A DNA stretch of 64,000 nucleotides from Pseudonocardia asaccharolytica DSM 44247 = NBRC 16224 (GTDB taxonomy: Bacteria > Actinomycetota > Actinomycetes > Mycobacteriales > Pseudonocardiaceae): NCBI RefSeq assembly GCF_000423625.1, contig NZ_AUII01000002.1, forward strand, positions 248,001 through 312,000, written 5' to 3'. The notes beneath the pieces were generated by a model that was not told the DNA's origin, searched no databases, and saw only the letters and a list, made by a program, of their open reading frames with translations. The first letter of the stretch is position 1. Every line of letters starts with the position of its first letter. The position numbers were made by a program, and so were the translations under genes. Of this stretch, positions 31,743 through 44,036 are shown in pieces.

Positions 31743-32702
31743 TCAGGAGCCGAGCAGGTGCTCGATGTCGTCGAGCACCAGATTGGCGCCGGTCAGTCCG
31801 ATGGCCAGCATCCACGTGTCATCGGACACCTCGAAGACCTTGCCGGCCCGCACCGCGGCGAGGGTGCCCCACAGCTCGGTGGCCTGCGCCCTGCCGGTGT
31901 CCTCGGCCGGCCCGTAGACCGACGTGAAGATCACGTCGGCGTCGGCGGAGCCGATCTCCTCGGGGCTGATCTTGACGAAGGTCCGCTCGGCGTTGCGCAC
32001 GATGTCCGGACGGGCGAACCCGGCGTCGGCGAGGACCGTGCCGATGAACGACCGCGGGCTGTAGAGGCGGATCTCCCCGGGATTGAAACGCACGATACCG
32101 ACCGAGGTGTCCACGGCGCCGACCCGCTCGCCGATGGCTTTCGCCCGGCTCTCGTAGGCGGCCAGCTGCTGCTCGGCCTGCGCCTTACGGCCGAGGGCCT
32201 CGGCGAAGAGCAGCAGGTTGTCCTTCCAGGCGTCGCCGGTGCGTTCGGCGAACACCGTGGGGGCGATCGCGGACAGCTGCGGATAGATGTCCTCGTGGCG
32301 CAGCTTGCTCGACAGAATCAGGTCCGGTTTCAGCGCCGCGATGGCCTCCAGGTTCGGGCTCTGGATGGTGCCGACGTTTTCGATCTTCTCGGCCGGGGCC
32401 TTGCCCTGCAGGAACGCCGGGAGCTTCTCGTCGACAGCGGTGCTCACCGCCCCCACCGGGACCACCCCGAGGGACAACGCGGCGTCGAGCTCCTGGGTGT
32501 CGAGCACGACCACCCGCTTCGGGTCGGCGGGGACGACGCTGCTGCCCATCGCATGGGTGATGGTGCGGCCGGCCTGCGCGGCCGCCTCGCCATCGTCGCC
32601 CGTGCCGCCTGCGCAGGCGGTCGCGACAAGCGCGACGGCCACGGCGGTGACCGTCAACCGGATGCGGCGCAGCCACGCCGGGCCCGAAGCCGGTCGTCTC
32701 AT
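31743..32702 (-). CDS. Iron-siderophore-binding lipoprotein
   Basis: A 319-residue substrate-binding protein of the FepB/FhuD type. A signal peptide (LTVTAVAVALVATAC) ends at a lipobox with C30, so it is anchored outside the membrane. The mature part has the two-lobe pattern PKRVVVLDTQELDAALSLGV and LKPDLILSSKLRHEDIYPQL, with the C-terminal lobe starting near SVGIVRFNPGEIRLYS. It delivers ferric siderophore to the permease/ATPase genes at 28756-31732, on which it converges. Its own promoter carries a candidate iron box. Confidence 0.92.
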   Translation of the reverse strand: MRRPASGPAWLRRIRLTVTAVAVALVATACAGGTGDDGEAAAQAGRTITHAMGSSVVPADPKRVVVLDTQELDAALSLGVVPVGAVSTAVDEKLPAFLQGKAPAEKIENVGTIQSPNLEAIAALKPDLILSSKLRHEDIYPQLSAIAPTVFAERTGDAWKDNLLLFAEALGRKAQAEQQLAAYESRAKAIGERVGAVDTSVGIVRFNPGEIRLYSPRSFIGTVLADAGFARPDIVRNAERTFVKISPEEIGSADADVIFTSVYGPAEDTGRAQATELWGTLAAVRAGKVFEVSDDTWMLAIGLTGANLVLDDIEHLLGS

Positions 32703-32758
32703 GCGGGTGGACCTCCTCGACGGACGCCCTCAGCGTCAAGTTTGGTAAACCTCTAGAA

Positions 32759-32778
32759 AAGTTAGGCTATCTAAACTT
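32759..32778 (-). promoter_or_regulatory. Candidate IdeR/DtxR iron box upstream of the binding protein
   Basis: AAGTTAGGCTATCTAAACTT (plus strand) is an imperfect palindrome with the TTAGGCTA core of the IdeR/DtxR consensus. It lies about 57 bp before the binding-protein start. Together with 28703-28716 it would put both halves of the transporter under iron control. Confidence 0.6.
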
Positions 32779-32815
32779 CCGGAGGCGCCGTCGTCAAGTC
32801 GGGCCGTCGACCGGC

Positions 32816-34846
<2,031 letters not shown>

Positions 34847-35096
34847 GTCGACCTCCCCGGCGGTACGGCTACCTCGATCCTCCTCCACCGCAACGCCGTG
34901 CGCCGGTGTTCGGACGACGCGATTGCGGCGGCGCACCACCGGAAAGGACAGCTCGCCCGCAAAGCGAGGGAGAGCCACGGGCTGCGGGCCGCGCGACACC
35001 CGCCGAGCGATCGGGATCAGTTCCCGCGCCGAGCCGGCCAGGCTGTCGCTCGACCGACGCTGCCCCGTGCGACCACGGATCCATACCCTGAGGAGG

Positions 35097-35651
35097 ATGC
35101 GGTTGTTCGTTGCGCTGACTCCGCCACCGGAGGTGGTCGGGGAGCTCTGGGCCGCGATGGCCGTGTTGCGCGCGAACCAGCCCGGCCTGCGCTGGACCAC
35201 TCCCGAGCAGTGGCATCTGACTCTGGTGTTCCTCGGCGAGGTAGAGGACAGCGCCCGGCCCGAGCTCATCGAGCGAGTCGGGCGCGTGGCCACCCGGAAC
35301 CCACCGCTCACCCTCTCGTTCGGCGCCGGCGGCCGGTTCGGCAACCGGGTGCTGTGGACGCGTGTGGAGGGCGAGACCGACCGGCTGCGGCGGCTGGCGA
35401 CGTCGGCGCGGGCGGCGTGCCGGCGCTGCGGGCTGCCGGTTGAAGACCGGCCGTACCGGCCGCACCTGACGCTGGCTCGCACCCGCGGCGACACCGAGGA
35501 CCTGCGGACCGCCGTTGCCCAGCTGGACCGGTTCGCGGGCCGGCCGTGGACCGCCGACCGGCTCCACCTCGTGCGCAGCCTGCTCGGTGCCGGGCCGGGG
35601 CACACCGCCCGCCACGAGCGGATCATCTCCTGGCCGCTCGGGACCGGCTGA
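35097..35651 (+). CDS. thpR: RNA 2',3'-cyclic phosphodiesterase ThpR
   Basis: A 184-residue 2H phosphoesterase that opens 2',3'-cyclic phosphates on RNA ends. The two catalytic HxTx motifs are both HLTL: QWHLTLVFLGEV near 40 and RPHLTLARTRG near 123. The N-terminus MRLFVALTPP is the family start. The ribosome site AGGAGG directly abuts the ATG, unusually close, so initiation may be inefficient or the transcript may be leaderless. The gene is transcribed away from the Clp-like gene and converges on the Mut7-C gene. Confidence 0.92.
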   Translation: MRLFVALTPPPEVVGELWAAMAVLRANQPGLRWTTPEQWHLTLVFLGEVEDSARPELIERVGRVATRNPPLTLSFGAGGRFGNRVLWTRVEGETDRLRRLATSARAACRRCGLPVEDRPYRPHLTLARTRGDTEDLRTAVAQLDRFAGRPWTADRLHLVRSLLGAGPGHTARHERIISWPLGTG

Positions 35652-35654
35652 GAG

Positions 35655-36371
35655 CTACCTCCGGCGCGGGCACACCGCCGAGCGGGCGGCGGCGACGATC
35701 GGGTCGAGGCGGCGCGAATGCGCCCCGTGCCAGTACACCCGCCCGCAGCACCGGCACCGCGCGAACTCGTCGTAGCGCCGCCGGATGCCCGGTTCGAGCC
35801 GGTCGGCGATCTCGGCCTTGCCGACGGCGGCCAGCGGGCCGTTGCACGCGGTGCATCGCGTCCACGGGTGCAGCGGTGGTGTGAACCGGTCCAGCACGTC
35901 GGCCAGCTGATCGTCGGGGCGGTGGCCGCGGACGTACGCGCCGGCCCAGACCGCGCGCCGCATCAGCAGGCCACGGTCCTGCGTGAGCAGCACCCGCCGC
36001 TGCTCGGACGCCTGCCGAGCCAGCGCATCGTCGTCGGCGTCATTGCGGTAGGCGGCGTCGATGCCCAGCACCCGAAGCCGCCGTGCGAGGGTCCCCAGGT
36101 GCACGTCGAGCACGAACCCGTCCGCCCCGGGTACCCGCTGCGGTCGCGGCACCGGGTTGATCTCCACGGTGGCCTGGTCGGGCGGCCGGTGGCCGGTGCC
36201 GACCGGCACGTCGTCGACGACGAGGGGGTCCACCTCGGTCAGCGGGATGCCCAGCGCCTGCACGACGTGCCCGAGTGACGCCGCCCCGTCGTAGGGCGCG
36301 GTGAACTGCTCGCGCCGGCGCCGCGGCGGCAGGAACAGCCACAGCTCACGGGCCGCGCGCACGACAAGCAC
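35655..36371 (-). CDS. Mut7-C RNase-domain protein with ubiquitin-like N-terminus
   Basis: About 238 residues. The N-terminal ~75 residues resemble the Mut7-C ubiquitin-like domain (LGHVVQALGIPLTEVDPLVV). Residues ~85-235 are the Mut7-C PIN-like RNase domain: FVLDVHLGTLARRLRVLGID, RRVLLTQDRGLL, and a zinc ribbon with CTAC near the middle and CRCC-GRVYWHGAH near the end. The acidic residues of the PIN-like core are retained. The GTG at 36371 (VLVVRAAREL) is preferred; an upstream ATG at 36425 lies inside a perfect palindrome. An RNA-processing role is inferred from the fold. Confidence 0.82.
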   Translation of the reverse strand: MLVVRAARELWLFLPPRRRREQFTAPYDGAASLGHVVQALGIPLTEVDPLVVDDVPVGTGHRPPDQATVEINPVPRPQRVPGADGFVLDVHLGTLARRLRVLGIDAAYRNDADDDALARQASEQRRVLLTQDRGLLMRRAVWAGAYVRGHRPDDQLADVLDRFTPPLHPWTRCTACNGPLAAVGKAEIADRLEPGIRRRYDEFARCRCCGRVYWHGAHSRRLDPIVAAARSAVCPRRR

Positions 36372-36386
36372 CGCCGGTAGATTACC

Positions 36387-36432
36387 CCTGTGAGTGCATA
36401 ACAGTGTTAGAACACTGTTATGCACTCACAGG
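36387..36432. repeat. Perfect 46-bp palindrome
   Basis: Two 22-nt arms (starting CCTGTGAGTGCATAACAG and ending CTGTTATGCACTCACAGG) are exact complements around a 2-nt centre. It lies between the Mut7-C start and the TnpB relic. The inner TAACAGTGTT/AACACTGTTA and TTATGCA parts recall the TTATGG repeats elsewhere in the window. It could be a bidirectional terminator-like hairpin, an operator or a mobile repeat. Confidence 0.8.
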
Positions 36433-36544
36433 CGGGTTTTGACCGGGTCGTTCCTCTGCGCCAGGAGACCGCCCGCTGGAGCGGGTGGGAAACGGCGCGT
36501 CCTCCCTTCGCGGCTTTGTCAGTGGGTCGTGGGACGGTGCGCGC

Positions 36545-36834
36545 GTGAGGTTCTGGCTGTACCCCACCCCGCGCAGGAGCAGGGTCTGCTCGCGCACTGC
36601 GGGCACGCCCGGTTCGTGTGGAACCTCGCGGTCGAACAGCTCGGCTACCGCACCCGCGGGCAGATGAGCAACGCCGATCTGAACACAGCCCGGAACATCG
36701 CGGCCGGACGGGCCGTGACCGCGCGGGGAGCGGCGGGGTTGCCCGCCGCGGTGAACCGCGAACCTCAGCACCGCGGACCTTCCTCGGTTGCGTGGGAGCT
36801 GAAATCCTCCGCCGTCAGGCGGGGGAGGACGTCA
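36545..36834 (+). pseudogene. TnpB (IS605 OrfB) relic with internal deletion
   Basis: The start reads VRFWLYPTP from a GTG at 36545. After a frameshift it continues [20 protein letters not shown], the N-terminal domain of TnpB. It then jumps to [20 protein letters not shown], the DxNAAxN end of the RuvC domain, so about 300 residues including the nuclease core and zinc ribbon are gone. The right-end hairpin follows in place. An inactive element, but the end structure that makes the guide RNA 3' part is still visible. Confidence 0.8.
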
Positions 36835-36835
36835 A
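36801..36835 (+). repeat. Right-end hairpin of the TnpB relic
   Basis: CCTCCGCC-GTCA-GGCGGGGG forms an 8-bp stem with one wobble pair, ending GGAGGACGTCAA. The intact TnpB element ends the same way (hairpin, then CGTCAA). The flanking SDR sequence begins right after the CAA. Confidence 0.65.
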
Positions 36836-36837
36836 CA

Positions 36838-37175
36838 ACAACGGATCGATCTCCGCGCATGTCCCGCGCCCGGGCAGCGCGGCCTACACGGCGACCAAGC
36901 ACGCGATCACCGGACTGACGAAGTCGATCTCGCTCGACGGACGCCCCTGCGGAATCGCCTGCGGGCAGGTCGACATCGGCAACGCGGCCACCGACATGGC
37001 CGCAGGGATCGCCGCAGGCGCCCGGCAGGCCGACGGGGCCATCCGCCCGGAGCCGACCTTCGACGTCGCGCACGTGGCCGACGCGGTGCTGCTCATGGCC
37101 CGGTTGCCGCTGGAGGTCAACGTCCAGTTCCTGATGATCACCGCGACGGCCATGCCGTTCATCGGCCGCGGATGA
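36838..37175 (+). pseudogene. C-terminal fragment of a short-chain dehydrogenase
   Basis: Right after the TnpB end the sequence reads [20 protein letters not shown] then [16 protein letters not shown]. This contains the catalytic Ser and the YxxxK motif (YTATK) of an SDR oxidoreductase, and continues to a normal C-terminus with [20 protein letters not shown]. The NAD-binding first half is missing, removed with the transposon insertion. Its stop abuts the stop of the convergent enol-lactonase. Function of the parent enzyme is unknown. Confidence 0.82.
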
Positions 37176-37937
37176 TCACCGCCCGAGGTGCGAGCGCAGC
37201 GCGTCGTTGACGGCCGCGGGCTGCTCGGCGTTGAGCAGGTGCGCCGCGTCCGGCACCACCTGGAACGTCGCGCCCGGAATGCCCTCGGCGATCGCGCGCA
37301 CCATCCCCACCGGGGTGGCCGGATCCTCGGCGCCGGCGATCACCAGGGTCCGGGTGGCGATCCGGCCGAGCTCGGCGCGGACGTCGAAGGTCGCGATGGC
37401 CTCGCAGCAGCCCGCGTAGCCCTCCCGGGTGGTCTGACCTAGCATGGTGAGCAGCCGCTGCGCCTCATCGGGCCGCTCGGCGGCGAACCGCTCGGTGAAC
37501 CACGTGCCGGTGCGGGAGGCGAGGATCGCCTCGGTCCCCTCGGCGCGGACGGTCGCGGCCCGGACCGGCCAGGAGGGCGGGTCGGCGAACTGCGCGGCGG
37601 AGGCGAGGACGGTCAGGCTCGCCAGCCGGTCGCCGTGGCGGATGCCCAGCCACTGACCGATGGCGCCACCGATGGAGACGCCCGCGTAGTGGAACCGCCC
37701 GACCCCGAGCCGATCGGCCAGCTCCAGCACGTCGCCGGCCAGCTCCGCCATCGTGTACGGACCGTCGGGCGCGGGGGAGGAGCCGTGCCCCCGCAGGTCG
37801 AAGCGGATGATCCGGAAGTGGTCGGCCAGCGCGGCGACCTGGGCGTCGAACAGCCCCAGGTCGGTGCCGAGCGAGGGGCCGAGCACCAGGACGGGGGCGT
37901 GGTCCGGTCCGTCGATCACATGGTGCAGCTCGGTCAT
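37176..37937 (-). CDS. pcaD: 3-oxoadipate enol-lactonase (alpha/beta-hydrolase)
   Basis: A 253-residue alpha/beta-hydrolase that should open 3-oxoadipate enol-lactone to 3-oxoadipate. Features are GPSLGTDLGLFDAQVAALAD near 18, the nucleophile elbow GVSIGGAIGQWLG (Ser near 92), the acid in VIAGAEDPATPVG and the histidine in PDAAHLLNAEQP. Length and pattern match PcaD. It ends the catechol operon, directly after the SnoaL-like, CatC and CatB genes on the same strand, which supplies the substrate logic. The pcaIJ/pcaF genes that finish the pathway are not in the window. Confidence 0.9.
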   Translation of the reverse strand: MTELHHVIDGPDHAPVLVLGPSLGTDLGLFDAQVAALADHFRIIRFDLRGHGSSPAPDGPYTMAELAGDVLELADRLGVGRFHYAGVSIGGAIGQWLGIRHGDRLASLTVLASAAQFADPPSWPVRAATVRAEGTEAILASRTGTWFTERFAAERPDEAQRLLTMLGQTTREGYAGCCEAIATFDVRAELGRIATRTLVIAGAEDPATPVGMVRAIAEGIPGATFQVVPDAAHLLNAEQPAAVNDALRSHLGR

Positions 37938-37941
37938 GTCG

Positions 37942-38427
37942 TCATCTCATTTCGGATCGGGTCGCCCGCGCGGCGTCGAGGCTGAACCGGCCGCGGTCCC
38001 AGCCCGCGGCCAGCGGCGTGAAGTAGTCGAACCGGATGCGCTTGCGCCGGTAGCGCCAGCGCCCGTCCACCCGGACGACGGTGTCGAGGTAGCGCCCGGC
38101 GGCCACCTGCGGCTCGCCGTCCTGGACGCAGGGCTGCCACAGGAACGACCGCACCGTCGCGGTGTCGCCGGCGAGCTCGATCTCGATATTGGTGACGTGA
38201 TGCCAGAACGCGGTCAACCCGCTGTCGGCGAGCCCGGAGAAGAACGCGAGCAGCTCCGCACGCCCGCGGGGGTGGTTCAACCCGATGAACTCGCCGTCGG
38301 AGGTGAACAGCGCGACGAGGGCGGGCCAGTCGCCGTCGTCGAGGACGCGGCAGTACTGCGCGTCCAGCGCGCGGATCGCCTCCAGGTCCTCCAGCCGTTG
38401 CAACCGGCGCTCGATGGATCCGGTCAT
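37942..38427 (-). CDS. SnoaL-like (NTF2-fold) protein
   Basis: A 161-residue NTF2/SnoaL-fold protein. The start MTGSIERRLQRLEDLEAIR leads into CRVLDDGDWPALVALFTSDG and later GRYLDTVVRVDGRWRYRRKR, the standard cone-shaped fold. Its ATG overlaps the catC stop (ATGA), and pcaD follows within a few bases, so it belongs to the catechol operon. Such proteins can be dehydratases, isomerases or small subunits of ring-hydroxylating enzymes. Its role in this pathway is not evident. Confidence 0.83.
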   Translation of the reverse strand: MTGSIERRLQRLEDLEAIRALDAQYCRVLDDGDWPALVALFTSDGEFIGLNHPRGRAELLAFFSGLADSGLTAFWHHVTNIEIELAGDTATVRSFLWQPCVQDGEPQVAAGRYLDTVVRVDGRWRYRRKRIRFDYFTPLAAGWDRGRFSLDAARATRSEMR

Positions 38428-38711
38428 GGTTGGGCGGCCAGTGCGGACGGATGCTGGGCCAGCGGGGTGACCTGGACGGTCATGAACGGGAACAGCGGCA
38501 GCGTCCAGAGGATCTGGTGGAGCTGGTCGGTGGACTCGACGTCGAAGACGCTGACGTTGCTGTACTGGCCGACGATGCGCCACAGGTGCACCCAGACCCC
38601 GGCGCGCTGCAGTTCCAGCGCGCGGGCCTTCTCGGTGGCCAGCAGCGTGTCGCGTTCGGCCGGGTCGAGGTCGCGGGGGATCGCGACGTCCATCTTGACG
38701 TGGAACAGCAT
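38424..38711 (-). CDS. catC: Muconolactone delta-isomerase
   Basis: A 95-residue enzyme, the normal CatC size, converting muconolactone to 3-oxoadipate enol-lactone. It starts MLFHVKMDVAIPRDLDP, and the conserved catalytic region includes ARALELQRAGVWVHLWRIVG and TLPLFPFMTVQVTPLAQHPS. CatC works as a decamer in the cytosol. It lies 13 bp after catB and overlaps the next start, forming the canonical catABC order. Confidence 0.95.
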   Translation of the reverse strand: MLFHVKMDVAIPRDLDPAERDTLLATEKARALELQRAGVWVHLWRIVGQYSNVSVFDVESTDQLHQILWTLPLFPFMTVQVTPLAQHPSALAAQP

Positions 38712-38724
38712 CGGTGTACTCCCT

Positions 38725-39846
38725 CTACTTCCTGGTCCAGGCGCGCACGGCGTCGGGGTCGAGCTCCACGCCGAGGCCGGGGCCGTCGGGCAGGTGCAGC
38801 TCGCCGTCGGCGTAGCGCAGCGGGCGGGTGAGCATCTCCTCGCGCATCAGCAGCGGGCCGAACAGCTCGCTGCCCCAGGTGACCGCGGGGGAGGCGCAGG
38901 CCAGCTGCAGCGAGGCAGCGGTGCCGATCGGGGACTCGATCGAGGTGCCGCCGTGGCACGGGATCCCGGCCGCGGCCGCGATCTCGGCGATGGCGCGGGT
39001 GGCGCGCAACCCGCCGGACTTGGTGGTCTTGAGCGAGTAGACGTCCGCGGCCCGGCAGGTGGCCAGTCGCAGCGCGTCGGCCGGGGTGCGCAGGCTCTCG
39101 TCGGCCATCACCGGGATCGGCAGCGCGGCGTTGATCTCGGCCAGCGCGTCCACCTCGGCGCCGGGGACGGGCTGTTCGACCAGCTCCACCCCGGCCTCGG
39201 CCAGCCGCGGCAGGTGGGTGAGCGAGGTGAGCCGGTCCCAGCGTGCGTTGAGGTCGACCCGGACCCCGGCCACCCCGGCCAGCTTCTCGGCGACCGCGCA
39301 GATCCGGGCCACGTCCGCGGCCGGGTCCAGGGCACCCATCTTGAGCTTGAAGCTGCGGTGCAGCCCGGCCTCGAGCTTGCCGTGGGCCTCCTCGACCACG
39401 GCCGGTGCGGGTTCGGTGCCCAGCGCCCAGGTGACCGGGACCGAGCGGCGGGCCAGCCCGCCGAGCAGGGTGTGCACCGGCACGTCCAGGCAGCGCGCCC
39501 AGGCGTCGTGCAGCGCCACCTCGATCGCGGCCTTGGCGTACAGGTTGGCCGCGACCACGTCGTGCATCGCCCGGCCGATCCCGGCGATGTCGTCGACGGC
39601 GCGGCCGACCAGCAGCGGGGCCAGGTAGCGCTCGATGACCACCTGCATGGTCTCCACCGATTCGCCGCCCCACCACGGTCCGCCGGGCACCACCCCCTCC
39701 CCGACCCCGGTGATCCCGCCGGCGGTGCGCACGAACACGTACAGCACCGGCTGAGCCTCCATCCCGGTGCGGGCGAAGCGGTGTGCCCGCCGCAGCGGGA
39801 TGTCGACCAGCACGGTCTCGACCCGGTCGATCCTCAGATCGCTCAT
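38725..39846 (-). CDS. catB: Muconate cycloisomerase
   Basis: A 373-residue enolase-superfamily enzyme turning cis,cis-muconate into muconolactone. The base pair motif is K167-x-K169 (SFKLKMG), the metal ligands are D198, E224 and D249 (VDLNARWD, LVEQPVP, MADES), and the opposite general acid/base is K273 (LKTTKSGG). The ATG at 39846 follows GAGGAGAACGAAACG. It is separated from catA by an 84-bp gap containing a strong hairpin. All catalytic residues are intact. Confidence 0.95.
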   Translation of the reverse strand: MSDLRIDRVETVLVDIPLRRAHRFARTGMEAQPVLYVFVRTAGGITGVGEGVVPGGPWWGGESVETMQVVIERYLAPLLVGRAVDDIAGIGRAMHDVVAANLYAKAAIEVALHDAWARCLDVPVHTLLGGLARRSVPVTWALGTEPAPAVVEEAHGKLEAGLHRSFKLKMGALDPAADVARICAVAEKLAGVAGVRVDLNARWDRLTSLTHLPRLAEAGVELVEQPVPGAEVDALAEINAALPIPVMADESLRTPADALRLATCRAADVYSLKTTKSGGLRATRAIAEIAAAAGIPCHGGTSIESPIGTAASLQLACASPAVTWGSELFGPLLMREEMLTRPLRYADGELHLPDGPGLGVELDPDAVRAWTRK

Positions 39847-39868
39847 CGTTTCGTTCTCCTCACGGCCC

Positions 39869-39907
39869 GGCCCGGTCCGCCCGCATCCGTCGCGGGCGGA
39901 CCGGGCC
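39869..39907 (-). other. Intercistronic hairpin between catA and catB
   Basis: A perfect 16-bp inverted repeat (GGCCCGGTCCGCCCGC and GCGGGCGGACCGGGCC, loop 7 nt) lies in the 84-bp catA-catB gap. No U-tract follows on the minus strand. It may reduce downstream expression, protect the upstream catA message, or mark an RNA-processing site. Confidence 0.6.
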
Positions 39908-39930
39908 GGACCCGGCATCTGGGGTGGAGC

Positions 39931-42370
<2,440 letters not shown>

Positions 42371-42424
42371 CGCTGACTCCTCTCGTAGAGGCTCGGATGT
42401 CGGTGGTGCCGCCGGGCTCACGCC

Positions 42425-43003
42425 TCAGCGCCGAGAGCCGGGACGTGGTGCGGGCCGGTCGACGAAGACGTCGGAGAACCAGCTCGTCCCGAAGGGAGCG
42501 TCGGCCGATCCCTCCCAGGGCACCGGGTCGAAATCGTCGCCGAGGTGATGGAACTTGCCGGTGTGGAACAGCAACGGCCGGCCCGGATGGATCCGGAACT
42601 CCTGGACCTCGCCGAGGTAGAGGATGTGGTCGCCACCGTCGTAGTGCTGCCACGGGGTGCAGGACACGTGGGCCAGGCAGCCCGCCAGCCGAGGCGCCCC
42701 GCAGCCGCTGTCGGCATCCCACGGCACCTCGTCGAGGCACGGACGCCCAGCGAAATGCAGCGCGATGTCGTGCTGGGTGGATTCGAGGACGTTCACCGTG
42801 AACGGCTCCGCCTCGAGCATCGCGCAGACCTTCGAGCGCCGGTCGAGGGAGACCAGGACCAGGGGCGGATCCAGCGACACGGCGGTGAACGAGTTGACCG
42901 TCGCGCCGTGCGGGCCGCCGTCGGCGCCGCGACACGTGACCACTGTGACCCCGGTGGCGAAGTGCCCAAGGCAGCGGCGGAGCTCGCGCGGGTCGATCGC
43001 CAT
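42425..43003 (-). CDS. pheA2: Flavin reductase, phenol hydroxylase small component
   Basis: A 192-residue NAD(P)H:flavin reductase of the HpaC/PheA2 type, giving reduced FAD to the adjacent hydroxylase. Family motifs are HFATGVTVVTCRGADGGPHG and ATVNSFTAVSLDPPLVLVSL (flavin binding), and later GDHILYLGEVQEF. The ATG at 43003 follows CCAGGAGGTCACGAGCG. It is the first gene of the phenol-catechol operon and divergent from the IclR regulator, with a perfect palindrome between them. Confidence 0.93.
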   Translation of the reverse strand: MAIDPRELRRCLGHFATGVTVVTCRGADGGPHGATVNSFTAVSLDPPLVLVSLDRRSKVCAMLEAEPFTVNVLESTQHDIALHFAGRPCLDEVPWDADSGCGAPRLAGCLAHVSCTPWQHYDGGDHILYLGEVQEFRIHPGRPLLFHTGKFHHLGDDFDPVPWEGSADAPFGTSWFSDVFVDRPAPRPGSRR

Positions 43004-43046
43004 CGCTCGTGACCTCCTGGTACGGCCCATGCATTATGTACGCTAT

Positions 43047-43063
43047 GCGTTCAAATTGAACGC
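43047..43063. promoter_or_regulatory. Palindromic operator for the phenol/catechol operon
   Basis: GCGTTCAA-A-TTGAACGC is a perfect 8-bp inverted repeat lying 44 bp from the pheA2 start and 75 bp from the IclR start. A further GCGTTCA half-site follows at 43068. IclR-family regulators typically bind such short palindromes in divergent promoters. Confidence 0.7.
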
Positions 43064-43137
43064 TTTGCGTTCACGAGGCACTGTGCCGGGCACCACAGAG
43101 GGATGTCAAGCCCGCCCTCTCCATCTGGGGAGGGACG

Positions 43138-44025
43138 ATGGGCACGACGAAGAGCGTGTCGTCCCCGCGAGCCGCCTCAAAGGCCTTGACGAAGAGGAGC
43201 ACGATGACTCCGAGGACCGGGACCGATCGCGACCGCATTCAGAGCATCGAGCGCGGCTTCGCGGTCCTGCTCGCCTTCAACGACGAGCACCCCAACCCCA
43301 CGCTGGCGGAGCTGGCCTCGGTCACCGGGCTGTCCCGGCCCGCGGTGCGCCGGATCCTGTTGACGCTACAAGGGCTGGGCTATGTCGAGGGTGGTAGTGG
43401 GCGATGGCGGCTCACCCCGCGCGTGCTGAGCATCGGCCAGCACTATGCGGCGTCGAACGCACTGATCGAGGTCGCGCAGCCGCATCTGCTCCGGCTGGCC
43501 GAACAGACCCACGAGTCGGCCTCGCTCGCCGCGCTGGACGACACCGAGGTCGTCTACATCGCGCGGGTCCCGGTTCGCCGGATCATGAGCATCAACGTCG
43601 CCGTCGGCACCCGGGTCCCCGCGTACGCGACGTCCATGGGCCGGGTCATGCTCGCCTGGGCCCCCCCGGAACAGGTCGAACGGGTGATCAACACGTCCGA
43701 TATGCGGGCCTGCACCCCGAAGACGGTCATCGATCCGACCCGGTTTCGAGCGGTCCTGCGCACGGTCCGGGACCAGGGCTGGGCGCTGGTCGCCGAGGAG
43801 CTCGAAGAGGGGCTGATCTCGGCCTCCGCGCCGGTCCGCGACCAGTCCGGTGCGGTGATCGCCGCGCTCGCGTCATCGACGTCGACGGGGCGGTCCAACG
43901 CGGACCGGGTCGAGGCGGAGGTCGTGCCGCTGCTGCTGCGCACCGCGGAGCAGATCAGCGCCGACCTCGGTCACCGGACCGCCGCGTCCCCTCCGATCAT
44001 CCAGGGGCGCGACGGCTTCTTCTGA
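43138..44025 (+). CDS. IclR-family regulator of the phenol/catechol operon
   Basis: A 295-residue regulator. The N-terminal winged helix ([20 protein letters not shown], then [20 protein letters not shown]) is followed by the IclR effector domain ([40 protein letters not shown]). It resembles PcaR/CatR-type regulators, which sense pathway intermediates such as muconate or 3-oxoadipate. Two starts are plausible: 43138 (GGGGAGGGACG) or 43204 (AAGAGGAGCACG). It is divergent from pheA2 with a palindromic operator between, so it almost certainly controls the operon and itself. Sign of regulation not known. Confidence 0.9.
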   Translation: MGTTKSVSSPRAASKALTKRSTMTPRTGTDRDRIQSIERGFAVLLAFNDEHPNPTLAELASVTGLSRPAVRRILLTLQGLGYVEGGSGRWRLTPRVLSIGQHYAASNALIEVAQPHLLRLAEQTHESASLAALDDTEVVYIARVPVRRIMSINVAVGTRVPAYATSMGRVMLAWAPPEQVERVINTSDMRACTPKTVIDPTRFRAVLRTVRDQGWALVAEELEEGLISASAPVRDQSGAVIAALASSTSTGRSNADRVEAEVVPLLLRTAEQISADLGHRTAASPPIIQGRDGFF

Positions 44026-44036
44026 TGGTCGGGCAC

